The notes: generated by a model not told the origin, from the letters alone. A DNA stretch of 64,000 bases from Komagataeibacter oboediens (GCF_003207815.1 NZ_NKTX01000005.1:89318-153317), one strand, 5' to 3'. Shown: positions 28,301 to 36,531, counted from the first letter of the stretch. Numbers and translations are program-made.

Positions 28301-28841
28301 CGGGTTCGCTGTCGCCTGCGGGGAAAATGTCAAAAATGCCGCCACGGGTCGCGAACTCGCCCTGGTCCATCACCGTGTCGGTACGGTTGTAGCCATGCGC
28401 GATCAGCAGTTCCATCAGGAACGGCGCATCAAGGCTTTCACCCGTCTTGATGGTCATCGACTGCCCGGCAAAGGCGGCGCGTGGTGCGACACGCTGCACG
28501 ATGCCCATCACCGTGGTCAGCACGATGCGGGGCGCCGTGGTCTTTTCCAGCAGACGGGTCAGCGTTGCCACCCGTTCCGCCACGATGGCGGGATTGGGGG
28601 AAACACGGTCATACGGCAGGCAGTCCCAACCCGGAAAACGCAGGATTTCCGCCTTGGGTGCAATGAAGGCCAGCAGGTCCGCGATGCGCGCCATGGAGGC
28701 ATCATCGCGGCAGACATGCAGCACGGGGCCGTCATGTTCCCCTACCCTGCGCGCCAGCAGGAAAGCGTCATACCCATCCGGCACGCCCCATACGGGAAGC
28801 GGTGCGCCGGGTGCGAGTGAGAAACCTGCCGTATCGTTCAT
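25359..28841 (-). CDS. mfd: Transcription-repair coupling factor Mfd
   Basis: Mfd removes RNA polymerase stalled at lesions and recruits UvrA. The 1160-residue protein has the UvrB-like N-terminal module, an RNA-polymerase-interacting CarD-type domain (GDLIVHQDYGIGRYDGLETI), a RecG-like translocase with Walker A CGDVGFGKTEVALRAAF, Walker B LLIVDEEQHFGV and SATPLPRTLQLALTG, the C-terminal helicase domain with RVGRGKQRGYAYL, and the TRCF regulatory domain. The length matches the family. sdhE lies directly upstream with a 4-bp overlap, and recG, another translocase of the same kind, is divergent from sdhE. Confidence 0.97.
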   Translation of the reverse strand: MNDTAGFSLAPGAPLPVWGVPDGYDAFLLARRVGEHDGPVLHVCRDDASMARIADLLAFIAPKAEILRFPGWDCLPYDRVSPNPAIVAERVATLTRLLEKTTAPRIVLTTVMGIVQRVAPRAAFAGQSMTIKTGESLDAPFLMELLIAHGYNRTDTVMDQGEFATRGGIFDIFPAGDSEPVRLDLFGDEVENIRRFDPGTQRSTAKIDSLTMRPVADFSLDPASISRFRTGWRDLFGPAAANDPLYQHISDGRRHAGMEHWLPLFHEQMETLVDYLPGVSISLANQAEEVLVTRLEMIADHYDARRQPTREGEVPYRPLPPHLMYLDRKGWDAMIAGHKAVVFMPFAQPDGAPGMDAGGRPGQMFAKTVTDGRENVFPMLHAKVEEWSQTGRRAYVTAWSRGSCERIGVLLREYRLPVQTFATWKDAQKLKPDTVGLLTLGLERGFVADNVAFVSEQDLLGERISRPPRRRKKADQFISEASEIAEGDLIVHQDYGIGRYDGLETIGVGTAPHDCLRLIYDGNEKLFLPVENIELLSRFGSDQAHVALDRLGGVSWQSRKAKMKQRIRDMAGELIRTAAARALREAPAITPEDGLWDEFCARFPFVETEDQSRAIADVLDDMASGRPMDRLVCGDVGFGKTEVALRAAFVAAMSGAQVAVVVPTTLLARQHYRTFSARFAGLPVKVAQLSRMVTGKEATAVRKGLADDTVNIVIGTHALLAKTVKFADLGLLIVDEEQHFGVAHKEKLKALREDVHVLTLSATPLPRTLQLALTGVREMSLIATPPTDRLAVRTFIMPFDSVVIREAIQRERFRGGQVFCVVPRIEDLDRMAARLHEIVPDARLVQAHGRLTPTELERVMTEFSDGKYDILLSTNIVESGLDMPAVNTLIIHRADMFGLGQLYQLRGRVGRGKQRGYAYLTWPQTHVLSAAAQKRLEVMQTLDTLGAGFTLASHDLDLRGAGNLLGDEQSGHIREVGIELYQQMLEDAVADLRTEKGRRRLQDRDWTPNIILGLPVLIPDTYVTDLPVRLGLYRRIAALANDAEVEAMEAELVDRFGTLPDEVRNLLDVVTLKRMCREAGVERLEAGPKGMVIQFRGNTFANPAGLVAWIAKQKEANVRLRPDHKLATIREMTNVQRITQARKVLTALVRLAQEETTIPA

Positions 28842-29149
28842 TTTCCGCCCCGGATCGCAGCAAGCCGCGCGGGATCGGTGGCATCGGCCATGATTTCCTT
28901 CATCATGGGGGTATTGAGTTCGTCCGGCACCGGGCGACGGCCGCTCAGCCAGTCCGCAAGGTCGGCATCCGGCAGGTCCATCACCGCTTCCAGCGCATCA
29001 AGCTGGGCTTCGGTCATGCCTTCCAGCCGGGGGGCGACAAAGCCCCCGATCAACACGTCGGTTTCGTGTGTGCCGCGATGTGTGGCGCGGTAATATATCT
29101 TGCGCCGTCGTGTATCGAGGCGCGAGAGATCAGGCGTTCTGGCTTCCAT
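28838..29149 (-). CDS. sdhE: Succinate dehydrogenase flavinylation factor SdhE (SDHAF2)
   Basis: SdhE promotes covalent FAD attachment to SdhA. The 103-residue protein has RLDTRRRKIYYRATHRGTHE and DVLIGGFV, equivalent to the family's RRGM/ExD region. The expected RGMRELD motif appears here as RGTHETD, a recognised alphaproteobacterial variant. I chose ATG 29149 because GGTGGA precedes it; the open frame extends 32 codons upstream without family content and would overlap the recG start. It is coupled to mfd by a 4-bp overlap and divergent from recG by 80 bp, a common alphaproteobacterial arrangement (mfd-sdhE-recG). Confidence 0.9.
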   Translation of the reverse strand: MEARTPDLSRLDTRRRKIYYRATHRGTHETDVLIGGFVAPRLEGMTEAQLDALEAVMDLPDADLADWLSGRRPVPDELNTPMMKEIMADATDPARLAAIRGGK

Positions 29150-29229
29150 TGCGTTCCACCCATGATGGTTGTGTTTTGTTCCGTAACGCAGGTGTCCTAT
29201 AGCCGTCACGCGGGCATCTGTCAGCCCGC

Positions 29230-31401
29230 ATGACAAGCATGCCACCCCGCAGGATGAACCACCGCGTGTCCGATACCGCCTCCCCGTCCGTCAATTCCCT
29301 TCTTGCCCCGCTGCTTGCGGGCGTGGAGACGCTGAAGGGCGTGAAGCCCGCCACCGCCAGGCTTCTGGCGCGCGTGGCGGGTGGCGGCCGGGTGATCGAC
29401 CTTCTGTTCCACCTGCCGGAATCGGCGGTGGACCGGCGGTATCGCCCCACCCTGCGGCAGGCCGGGCCGGGACGCGTGTGTACCCTGCATGTCACGATTA
29501 CGCGCGTTGTGCCGCCCGCACCCGGCGGTGGTCGGGGCAAGCGGCCGTGGCGGGTTGTCGTGACCGACGGCACGGCGGATGCGGACCTGGTGTTCTTTTC
29601 CCCCCATCAGGTCCGCAGGCTGGAAGCGGGACAGGAGATATGCGTGTCGGGCACGCTGGAACGCTTTGGCGACCGGCTGAACATGGCCCACCCCGATTAC
29701 GTGGTGCCTGCCGCCCGTATGGCTGAAATCCCGCTGCTGGACCCGGTATGGCCGCTGACGGCGGGGCTGTTCTCCAGTCAGGTGCGTGCTGCCGTGCGGG
29801 CGGCGTTCGATGTCTTTCCCCCCCTGCCCGAATGGCAGGACGCCAGTGTGCTGAAACAGCGCAGGTGGCCGGGGTTCGAGGCGGCGCTGCGCACGCTGCA
29901 CCGCCCGTGTGACATGCCCGACCTGCTGGAAGGTGACGCGCTGGTGGCCGCGTCCGAACGTGCCCGTGCCCGCCTTGCCTGTGATGACCTGCTGGCGCAG
30001 CAGGTATCCATGGCGCACGCGCGCAGGCTGAACCGGCTGCGGCCGGGGCGCGCGGTGGTGGGTGATGGCAGCCTGCGTCGCATTGCCCTGTCGCGCTTCG
30101 GCCATGAACCCACTACGGCGCAGATCCGCACGCTGGCGGAAATCGATGCCGACCTTGCTGCCCCCCGGCAGATGACGCGTCTGCTGCAGGGGGATGTGGG
30201 CGCGGGCAAGACGCTGGTTGCACTGCTGGCCATGCTGGCGGCAGTGGAAGCGGGCCACCAGGCGGCCCTGATGGCGCCGACCGAAATACTGGCCCGCCAG
30301 CATCTGGCCACTTTCCGCAGACTGTCCCCCGTGCCGGTCGCGTTCCTTAGCGGCAGCGTGAAGGGCAAGGCCCGGCGTGAGGCGCTGGCCATGATCGCCG
30401 ATGGCACGGCGCGGCTGGTGATCGGCACCCATGCGCTGTTTCAGGACAGCGTGGTGTTCCATGACCTTGCGCTGGCGGTCATTGATGAACAGCACCGTTT
30501 TGGCGTGGAGCAGCGCGCGATGCTGGGGGAAAAAGGCCCGCGCACGGATGTGCTGGTCATGACGGCCACCCCCATCCCGCGCAGCCTGCTGCTGACGCAG
30601 TGGGGGGACATGCTGGTCAGCCGGCTGGATGTGAAGCCCGCGGGGCGCAAGCCGGTGCGCACGTCGCTGCATGCGCTGTCTTCCATGGAGGACCTGCTGG
30701 CGGGGCTGGAGCGCGCGCTGGCGCGTGGGGCACGTATATTCTGGGTCTGCCCGCTGGTGAGCGAGAGCGAGACGAGCGACATCGCCGCCGCCGAGGCCCG
30801 CCACGCCGCCCTGTGCGCCCATTTTGGCGAGGGGGCCGTGGGGCTGGCGCACGGACAGCAGGACATTGCCGTGCGCGAACAGGCCATTGCCGATTTCGCG
30901 GCGGGAAAGACCCGTATCCTTGTGGCGACGACCGTGATCGAGGTTGGCGTGGACATACCCGATGCGACGGTCATGGTCATCGAGCACGCCGAACGTTTTG
31001 GCCTGGCGCAACTGCACCAGTTGCGCGGGCGCGTGGGGCGTGGGCAGGCGGAATCCTACTGTCTTCTGCTGCATGACACCGCACTGGGACAGACCGCGCG
31101 GCGCAGGCTGGCCCTGCTGCGTGAGACGGAGGACGGGTTCCTGATCGCCGATGAGGATTTCCGCCTGCGCGGCGGCGGGGATCTGACGGGGCGGCGTCAG
31201 TCCGGACTGCCGGACCTGCGGCTGGCCAGTCCGCTGCATGTGGACATGCTGCTGCGGCTGGCAGCGCAGGATGCACGGCGGATTGTCGATACCCCGCCGG
31301 CAGACGCCCCGCCCGCGCTGCGTGCGCGGCTGCCCGCCATCAGGTTGCTGCTTGAACTGTTTTCGCGGGCACAGGCGGTGCGGGCGATACGCGCGGGATA
31401 G
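29230..31401 (+). CDS. recG: ATP-dependent DNA helicase RecG
   Basis: RecG remodels stalled replication forks and branched DNA. The protein has an N-terminal wedge domain with an OB fold (PLLAGVETLKGVKPATARLL, then VVVTDGTADADLVFFSPHQ), Walker A QGDVGAGKTLVALLAML at about residue 319, DEQHRFGVEQRAMLG (motif II DEQH) and TATPIPRSLLLTQWG, and a C-terminal helicase domain with ATTVIEVGVDIPDATVMVIE and RGRVGRGQAESYCLLL. Several in-frame ATGs lie between 29230 and 29254, so the exact start is uncertain. Its last 62 bp overlap the convergent TetR gene. Confidence 0.96.
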   Translation: MTSMPPRRMNHRVSDTASPSVNSLLAPLLAGVETLKGVKPATARLLARVAGGGRVIDLLFHLPESAVDRRYRPTLRQAGPGRVCTLHVTITRVVPPAPGGGRGKRPWRVVVTDGTADADLVFFSPHQVRRLEAGQEICVSGTLERFGDRLNMAHPDYVVPAARMAEIPLLDPVWPLTAGLFSSQVRAAVRAAFDVFPPLPEWQDASVLKQRRWPGFEAALRTLHRPCDMPDLLEGDALVAASERARARLACDDLLAQQVSMAHARRLNRLRPGRAVVGDGSLRRIALSRFGHEPTTAQIRTLAEIDADLAAPRQMTRLLQGDVGAGKTLVALLAMLAAVEAGHQAALMAPTEILARQHLATFRRLSPVPVAFLSGSVKGKARREALAMIADGTARLVIGTHALFQDSVVFHDLALAVIDEQHRFGVEQRAMLGEKGPRTDVLVMTATPIPRSLLLTQWGDMLVSRLDVKPAGRKPVRTSLHALSSMEDLLAGLERALARGARIFWVCPLVSESETSDIAAAEARHAALCAHFGEGAVGLAHGQQDIAVREQAIADFAAGKTRILVATTVIEVGVDIPDATVMVIEHAERFGLAQLHQLRGRVGRGQAESYCLLLHDTALGQTARRRLALLRETEDGFLIADEDFRLRGGGDLTGRRQSGLPDLRLASPLHVDMLLRLAAQDARRIVDTPPADAPPALRARLPAIRLLLELFSRAQAVRAIRAG

Positions 31402-32059
31402 CGGGCGGCCTGATCCCCAGTTCGACTGCGGCCTGCGCAAGGTAGAAGGTGGCGTACAGGTCCAGCGCCTCTGGCGTCTGTTCCATACGGGCGCGCAGCA
31501 CCGCGCCTTCCCACCCGATCCAGAAATAACGCGACAGCCGGGTGCAGGCCTGTTTCTGCGTGGTGGAGGGATGCGGGCCACATGCCGCCAGCAGGCAGTC
31601 GGTCACGCGCTGTTCCCATCCCTCCAGAATCGTCAGGAGCATGTTGCGAAACGAATCGGGCAGCGTGTCGATTTCCTGCCCCAGGTTGCCAATCAGGCAG
31701 CCACGGCGGAAATTGTAGCGGATCATGCCCGCGCGGGCGTCGTGCATGAAGTTGAGCAGGCGCTGCAGCGGCGGCGCTGCAGCGTCCTTCAGCCACAGGT
31801 CCAGCTTGGTGTTGAAATACGTGGCATAGCTGTCAATCAGCACGTGCCCGAAATCTTCCTTACTGCTGAAGCAGTAGTAGAACGACCCCTTGGAGATTCC
31901 GGTGGCGTTCAGCACGTCATCCACGCATGTGGAAGAAAATCCTTTTTCCGTCAGCAGTCCGACGCCCGCCCGTACCAGCATGGCCCGCGTGCCTTCGGGC
32001 GCACGGGCGATTTTGGGCGGGCGGCCACGACCTCGACGTGGGGGGGATGTATTGGACAT
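31340..32059 (-). CDS. TetR family transcriptional regulator (AcuR-like)
   Basis: The 239-residue protein has the TetR DNA-binding domain at about residues 24-70: GTRAMLVRAGVGLLTEKGFS, then VDDVLNATGISKGSFYYCF and SSKEDFGHVLID, in which the HTH recognition helix sits in ISKGSFYYCF. The C-terminal ligand domain has IRYNFRRGCLIGNLGQEID, as in AcuR-like repressors that respond to acrylate or reactive electrophiles. The N-terminus carries a basic GRGRPPK patch that could contact the minor groove. Its 3' end overlaps recG by 62 bp. No neighbouring target gene is obvious, and the region upstream (32060-32430) contains only the cold-shock gene leader. Confidence 0.85.
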   Translation of the reverse strand: MSNTSPPRRGRGRPPKIARAPEGTRAMLVRAGVGLLTEKGFSSTCVDDVLNATGISKGSFYYCFSSKEDFGHVLIDSYATYFNTKLDLWLKDAAAPPLQRLLNFMHDARAGMIRYNFRRGCLIGNLGQEIDTLPDSFRNMLLTILEGWEQRVTDCLLAACGPHPSTTQKQACTRLSRYFWIGWEGAVLRARMEQTPEALDLYATFYLAQAAVELGIRPPAIPRVSPAPPVPAKTVQAAT

Positions 32060-32430
32060 GGATCGTTTTCTTACCTGTATGGGGGCATATGAATCAGGGT
32101 GTTGGTGCCGATAATGTGCGAATGCGAATGGAAATCAAGAATAATTCCTGAATTTAATCCGCATCTTTTTCACGACTTTTTGCATCCCTGCCCCTCACAA
32201 ACCGTTCACAGATGAAAATTCGTGTGGAAACCAACGGCGGGAATATGCTTTGGTGTTGTTGATGCCGATGCGATTTATGCTAGGATCACCGTAGGACAGA
32301 GGATGTTTTCCTGAGCCGCGCCGTCTAAACAACGGTCAACGACATACAGGCAGTCTCTATTCTGCAAACGTGCTTTCATTCGGTGATGCCCCACAGGGCA
32401 GCCACCACCTAGACCTCGGGATTACGACCG
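32060..32430. other. Gene-free interval between tetR and the cold-shock gene
   Basis: These 371 bp separate divergent starts. I see no credible ORF. The centre is AT-richer (around 32140-32290) and the last 140 bp could form a long untranslated leader of the cold-shock mRNA, as is usual for csp genes. A candidate promoter is at 32259-32286. Confidence 0.5.
32259..32286 (+). promoter_or_regulatory. Candidate promoter of the cold-shock gene
   Basis: TTGATG (32259-32264) and TAGGAT (32281-32286) are separated by 16 bases and resemble sigma-70 -35/-10 boxes. Transcription would begin near 32293 and give a leader of about 140 bases before the TTG start. The assignment is by eye only. Confidence 0.35.
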
Positions 32431-33114
32431 TTGAGAAGTAACAGGACCGACCGCAGCTCCCGCTCCCCGCGCCGCGGCGGGTTTGACGATGATTTCATGT
32501 CGTCGCCTTCATTTGGTGATCGCGGCGCTCCGCCGCCGCGCCGTTCCTTTGGTGGTGGAGGTGGTGGTCCCCAGATCGTCGCATCCGGCCCGGAAATCAG
32601 CGCCACTGTAAAGTGGTTCAACAGCGAAAAGGGCTTCGGCTTTGTCGAGCTGTCGGACGGGTCGGGTGACGTGTTCCTGCACGCCAATGCCCTGAACCCC
32701 ACCGGGCATGCGACAGTTGCGCCGGGTACCACGCTGGTGGTGCAGATCGGTCAGGGTCCCAAGGGCCGCCAGGTCGCAGGCGTGCTGTCCGTCGACGAAA
32801 GCACGGCGCAGCCCGAACGCCCCCGCAGCGGCGGCTTTGGCGCAGCGCCTGGCGCGCGCGGTGGCTTCTCGCGCTCCGGTCGTCCTGCCCCTGACCTGTC
32901 GCATGCGCAGGATATGCGCGGCACGGTCAAGTGGTACAACGCGACCAAGGGCTTCGGCTTCATTACGCCGGAAAACGGTGGCAAGGACATTTTCGTCCAT
33001 GCTTCCGCGCTGGAACGCTCGGGCCTGTCCGGCCTGACGGAAGGCCAGACGGCGAACGTGCAGGTTGTCGAAGGCCAGAAAGGCCCCGAAGCAGCAGCGC
33101 TGTCGGTGGACTGA
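32431..33114 (+). CDS. Double cold-shock-domain protein with disordered Arg/Gly-rich N-terminus
   Basis: This 227-residue protein has two cold-shock domains: the first near residues 57-115 (ISATVKWFNSEKGFGFVELS, DVFLHANAL) and the second near 162-227 (MRGTVKWYNATKGFGFITPE, DIFVHASALERSGL). Both keep the RNP1 (KGFGF) and RNP2 (VFLH/IFVH) nucleic-acid motifs. The first 55 residues are rich in Arg, Ser, Gly and Pro with a run of Gly, so they should be disordered. The start appears to be TTG 32431, with CGGGA about ten bases upstream; ATG 32497 is an alternative that would remove 22 residues. It is followed by a bidirectional terminator. Confidence 0.9.
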   Translation: MRSNRTDRSSRSPRRGGFDDDFMSSPSFGDRGAPPPRRSFGGGGGGPQIVASGPEISATVKWFNSEKGFGFVELSDGSGDVFLHANALNPTGHATVAPGTTLVVQIGQGPKGRQVAGVLSVDESTAQPERPRSGGFGAAPGARGGFSRSGRPAPDLSHAQDMRGTVKWYNATKGFGFITPENGGKDIFVHASALERSGLSGLTEGQTANVQVVEGQKGPEAAALSVD

Positions 33115-33176
33115 TCCTCCCTGCCCTGTCCCATCCCGCCACATGGCGGGTGTGGGAATGGTAAACGGATAGAATG

Positions 33177-33214
33177 AAAACAGGGCCATCCCGGCTGGGG
33201 CGGCCCTGTTTTTT
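33177..33214. terminator. Bidirectional terminator between cold-shock gene and smpB
   Basis: AAAACAGGGCC (33177-33187) and GGCCCTGTTTT (33202-33212) are perfect complements around a 14-base loop, followed by T residues on the plus strand and, read from the other strand, by T residues as well. It can end both the plus-strand cold-shock transcript and the minus-strand smpB transcript. Confidence 0.85.
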
Positions 33215-33282
33215 ATTATGTGGTCCTGTCTGGGTGGGCGTGCCGGCCAACGACAGGCAAGCCCGAAGCGCGTGGGGACGGA

Positions 33283-33777
33283 TCAGTAATCGCCGCCCTT
33301 GTTACGGATCAGGCGGGCCTTGTCACGCTGCCAGTCGCGATCAGCTATGGCCTGTCGCTTGTCGGCTTTCTTGCGTCCCTCGCCCACGCCCAGCGTCAGC
33401 TTGGCCAGGCCACGGCTGTTGAAATGGATGTCCAGCGGCACAAGGGTCACGCCACTGCGGGCGACTTCCCCCAGCAGCTTGTCCACCTGTTTTTTGTGCA
33501 GAAGCAGCTTGCGTGGCGCACGTGGTTCAAACCGCGACAGCACACCGCCCTGATATTCGGGAATATAGCTGTTGATCAGCCATATCTCTCCATTTCGTTC
33601 ACCGGCGTAGGCTTCGTTGATGGTGGCGCGGCCCATGCGCAGGCTTTTGACCTCGGGGCCCTTGAGCACAATCCCCGCTTCCACCGTTTCCACAATGGTA
33701 TAGTTGAAACGGCCCTTGCGGTTCTGGGCTGCGATCCCGGTCGAGATCATGCCGCTGCCCTTGTTCCTGGCTGCCAT
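33283..33777 (-). CDS. smpB: SsrA-binding protein SmpB
   Basis: SmpB binds tmRNA and is needed for trans-translation. The 164-residue protein has GIAAQNRKGRFNYTIVETVE, GIVLKGPEVKSLRMGRATI and the C-terminal basic tail with KKADKRQAIADRDWQRDKAR that contacts the ribosome decoding centre. I chose ATG 33777, 4 bp after the dapA stop, which gives the usual length; the frame is open 20 codons further upstream inside dapA. dapA-smpB linkage is common in alphaproteobacteria. The ssrA gene itself is not in this window. Confidence 0.95.
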   Translation of the reverse strand: MAARNKGSGMISTGIAAQNRKGRFNYTIVETVEAGIVLKGPEVKSLRMGRATINEAYAGERNGEIWLINSYIPEYQGGVLSRFEPRAPRKLLLHKKQVDKLLGEVARSGVTLVPLDIHFNSRGLAKLTLGVGEGRKKADKRQAIADRDWQRDKARLIRNKGGDY

Positions 33778-33781
33778 GGGG

Positions 33782-34660
33782 TTAATCCAGCAGCCCGACG
33801 GCGGAGAGGGCATCCTTGACCTTCTGCCTGCTGGCATCGCTCAACGGGGCGAGTGGCAGACGGCATGTCTCCCCCATCAGGCCCAGAACGCTTGCGGCGA
33901 ACTTGACCGGGACAGGGTTGCTTTCGCAGAACAGTGCGTCATGCAGCGGCAGCAGCCGGTCCTGCAGTTCCATCGCGTCCATCACATGGCCGTCGTTCCA
34001 GCTCTGCTGCACCTGTGCGCATAGGGCGGGCGCCACATTGGCGGTCACGCTGATGCAGCCGTCGCCACCGGCGGCCAGGAAGGAAACGGCGGTGCCGTCC
34101 TCGCCCGAAATCTGGTTGAACGGCTTTTTCACCGCCCGGCGCACCAGCAGCGGACGCAGCAGGTTGGCAGTGGAATCCTTCACGCCAATGATATTGGGGT
34201 GTTGCGCCAGACGCGCCATGGTCTCCACCGAAATGTCGATGACCGAGCGGCCGGGAATATTATACAGGATAAGCGGAATGCTGATGGCATCCGCCACGGC
34301 CATGAAGTGGCGGTATACCCCTTCCTGCGTCGGTTTGTTGTAGTAAGGCGTTACCACCAGCACGCCCGATGCCCCGGCCTGCTGGGCCTGCTGGGCCATG
34401 GCGACGGCTTCCGCCGTGCTGTTGGACCCTGCGCCTGCAATGACGGGCACGCGCCCCGCCACGGATTTTATGGTGAATTCCACCACCTTGGCATGTTCAT
34501 CATGCGTCAGGGTCGGGCTTTCGCCCGTTGTGCCGACCGGAACCAGGGCGGATGCGCCCTGCTGGACCTGCCAGTCGATGAATCGGCCCATGGAGGGCAG
34601 ATCCAGCGATCCGTCCTCGTTCATGGGGGTAATAAGGGCGGTAATGGAACCCTTGAACAT
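33782..34660 (-). CDS. dapA: 4-hydroxy-tetrahydrodipicolinate synthase
   Basis: DapA condenses pyruvate and aspartate semialdehyde on the way to diaminopimelate and lysine. The 292-residue TIM-barrel protein has GSITALITPMNEDGSLD, the substrate segment VPVGTTGESPTLTHDEH, and VVTPYYNKPTQEGVYRHF. The catalytic tyrosine and Schiff-base lysine lie in YNIPGRS and in IIGVKDSTANL. I chose ATG 34660 because AGGTGGA lies about 7 bases upstream; a GTG at 34672 would add four residues and would consume that site. smpB follows. It acts after lysC (4.2 kb) in the same pathway. Confidence 0.96.
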   Translation of the reverse strand: MFKGSITALITPMNEDGSLDLPSMGRFIDWQVQQGASALVPVGTTGESPTLTHDEHAKVVEFTIKSVAGRVPVIAGAGSNSTAEAVAMAQQAQQAGASGVLVVTPYYNKPTQEGVYRHFMAVADAISIPLILYNIPGRSVIDISVETMARLAQHPNIIGVKDSTANLLRPLLVRRAVKKPFNQISGEDGTAVSFLAAGGDGCISVTANVAPALCAQVQQSWNDGHVMDAMELQDRLLPLHDALFCESNPVPVKFAASVLGLMGETCRLPLAPLSDASRQKVKDALSAVGLLD

Positions 34661-34813
34661 GGTTGTTTCCACCTGGATCCTGTGTCGTGGCTATGCGTGT
34701 GCCGGTGGGTCCGGCGCGTTGTTTCCTGTGGCCTGTCCCGGGCATGGGGCAGACCGGACCGTTATATAGACAATGGCACGGCGGGCAAAACATGCCCGCC
34801 ATGTCCAGTCCCG

Positions 34814-35659
34814 TCAGGGTGTATGCCGGAAGGGCGATGCGGGATAGACGCCCAGGATCTCCTGCTGTTCCGAAAAGAACGAAAGTTCATCCAGCGCGCG
34901 GGCCAGCGGGGGGGCCTCGGGGTGGCCTTCCACGTCCATGAGGAACTGCGTGGCCGAAAACGATCCTTCCAGCATGTAGCTTTCCAGCCGTGTCATGTTC
35001 ACGCCTGCCGTGGCCAGGCCGCCCAGCGCCTTGTACAGTGCGCCCGGCTGGTTGTTGACGCGGAACAGCAGCGTCGTCATGAAGCCCGGCCCGGCCGGTG
35101 GCAGCGTGTCGGGCCTGCGCGAGGCGATGTAGAAGCGCGTGGTATTATGGGCGGCGTCCTCCACATTGCGACGCAGGATTTCAAGGCCATTGAGCTCTGC
35201 AGCAAGCGACGACGCCACGGCCACATCTTCCTTGCGGCCCCATTTGCGCACCATTTCGGCAGCGCCCGCGGTATCGAATTCCACCACCGGGTCCAGCCCC
35301 AGTTCACCAATGACGCCCCGAACCTGCGCCATGGCCACGGGATGGGTATGCACCCGCCGCGCATCCGCCAGCGTGCTGCCGGCTATGCCCAGCAGGCAGT
35401 GTTCCACGCGCTGGAAATGTTCTCCGACGATAAACAGTCCCGCTTCGGGCAGCAGCGCATGAATGTCGGGCACACGTCCCGCCAGGCTGTTTTCACATGC
35501 CAGCATGGCCAGTTCGGCCTGCCCGTCATGTACGGCGGCAATGGTCTGGGCAAAGGTCTGGCATGGCAGCGTGGTCCAGCCAGGCCGCGCCTGCCGGCAG
35601 GCCAGATCCGAATAGGCGCCCGGCCGTCCCTGAAAGGCGATGATGCGTTCGCCGCTCAT
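34814..35659 (-). CDS. pheA: Prephenate dehydratase with ACT domain
   Basis: PheA converts prephenate to phenylpyruvate in phenylalanine synthesis. The 281-residue monofunctional enzyme begins RIIAFQGRPGAYSDLACRQ, has MLACENSLAGRVPDIHALL and the NTTRFYIASR motif with the catalytic threonine, then an ACT domain with GALYKALGGLATAGVNMTRL. The regulatory ESRP motif is ESYM here, as in many alphaproteobacterial homologues. It overlaps kdsB by 4 bp. The kdsB-pheA pair divergent from a cytochrome c gene is a known alphaproteobacterial arrangement. Confidence 0.94.
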   Translation of the reverse strand: MSGERIIAFQGRPGAYSDLACRQARPGWTTLPCQTFAQTIAAVHDGQAELAMLACENSLAGRVPDIHALLPEAGLFIVGEHFQRVEHCLLGIAGSTLADARRVHTHPVAMAQVRGVIGELGLDPVVEFDTAGAAEMVRKWGRKEDVAVASSLAAELNGLEILRRNVEDAAHNTTRFYIASRRPDTLPPAGPGFMTTLLFRVNNQPGALYKALGGLATAGVNMTRLESYMLEGSFSATQFLMDVEGHPEAPPLARALDELSFFSEQQEILGVYPASPFRHTP

Positions 35660-36393
35660 GCCATGTTCTCCAGTGTCGCCCGCGCGCGTTCAAGGTCTGC
35701 GGGTGTATCAACGCCAAAAGGTGCGGTAGTGATCCGCGCACACCCCATGGTCAGGCCCGCTTCCAGCGCGCGGAGCTGTTCAAGCTTTTCACGTTTTTCC
35801 AGACCGCTTTCCGGCAGACTGACAAAGCAGGCCAGTGCCGCGCGGCGGTAGGCGTATATGCCGATATGGTGCCATAGCGGCCCGTCCCCCCATGGAATGG
35901 GCAGGCGGGAAAAATACAGCGCGCGCGCCACCTGTGCATCTGGTGCGAAAGTGCAGGCGACCTTGACCACGGATTGCGCGGCGGCTTCCGCCCCATCGCG
36001 CACGGGGGCGACAAGGGTTGCGATGTCGGTTTGCGCATCCGCCAGCGGGCGCAGCACGTCACGCAGGTTCTGTGGGTCTACCCCCGGCAGGTCGCCCTGC
36101 AGGTTTATGACCGTGTCATGCAGTCCCTGCGGGTCCAGTTGCTGCAGGGCCTGCCATATGCGGTCGGACCCCGAGGGAAGCGCCGGGTCGGTCAGGACCG
36201 CCGTGCCGCCAGCGCGTTCCACCACATCGGCGATGTCACGGTCTGCCGTGGCCACGGCCACGGGGCCGATATCGGCTGCACGCGCGCGGTCAAGCACATG
36301 GACGATCATGGGACGGCCGGCAATGTCGGCAAGCGGTTTGCCCGGCAGCCGGGTCGAGGCCATCCGGGCCGGAATCAGGACAATGGGGTTCAT
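35656..36393 (-). CDS. kdsB: 3-deoxy-manno-octulosonate cytidylyltransferase
   Basis: KdsB activates Kdo as CMP-Kdo for lipopolysaccharide. The 245-residue protein starts VLIPARMASTRLPGKPLADI, the nucleotide-binding signature, and has VINLQGDLPGVDPQNLRD (the QGDxP metal motif), HHIGIYAYRRAAL and a C-terminal DTPADLERAR tail. It is the first gene of a two-gene operon with pheA and divergent from the cytochrome c gene by about 138 bp. Confidence 0.95.
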   Translation of the reverse strand: MNPIVLIPARMASTRLPGKPLADIAGRPMIVHVLDRARAADIGPVAVATADRDIADVVERAGGTAVLTDPALPSGSDRIWQALQQLDPQGLHDTVINLQGDLPGVDPQNLRDVLRPLADAQTDIATLVAPVRDGAEAAAQSVVKVACTFAPDAQVARALYFSRLPIPWGDGPLWHHIGIYAYRRAALACFVSLPESGLEKREKLEQLRALEAGLTMGCARITTAPFGVDTPADLERARATLENMA

Positions 36394-36531
36394 GGGATCT
36401 GGGTCTGGGCCATCCGTAATCTGTGGCGGCGGCGGGGGCCGTCCGCTGCCGTGCGTGCTTCACACAGGGCGCGCAGCAGTCTAGGTAAGGAGCGGTTTTC
36501 ATGCAACCGTATGGGAAGGACGCCCGATTTC

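Noticed and set aside
29221..31581. 786-codon open frame on the minus strand over recG
   Set aside because: It is antisense to a gene with a full set of RecG helicase motifs; its product has repeated His/Arg/Gln runs, typical of the out-of-frame shadow of a GC-rich gene.
34814..35659. Loss of the ESRP regulatory motif in PheA
   Set aside because: The ESYM form is widespread in alphaproteobacterial prephenate dehydratases, so it is not an oddity of this gene.
34199..35851. 550-codon plus-strand frame across dapA and pheA
   Set aside because: It crosses two real minus-strand genes and their intergenic space, and its product has no recognisable domain.
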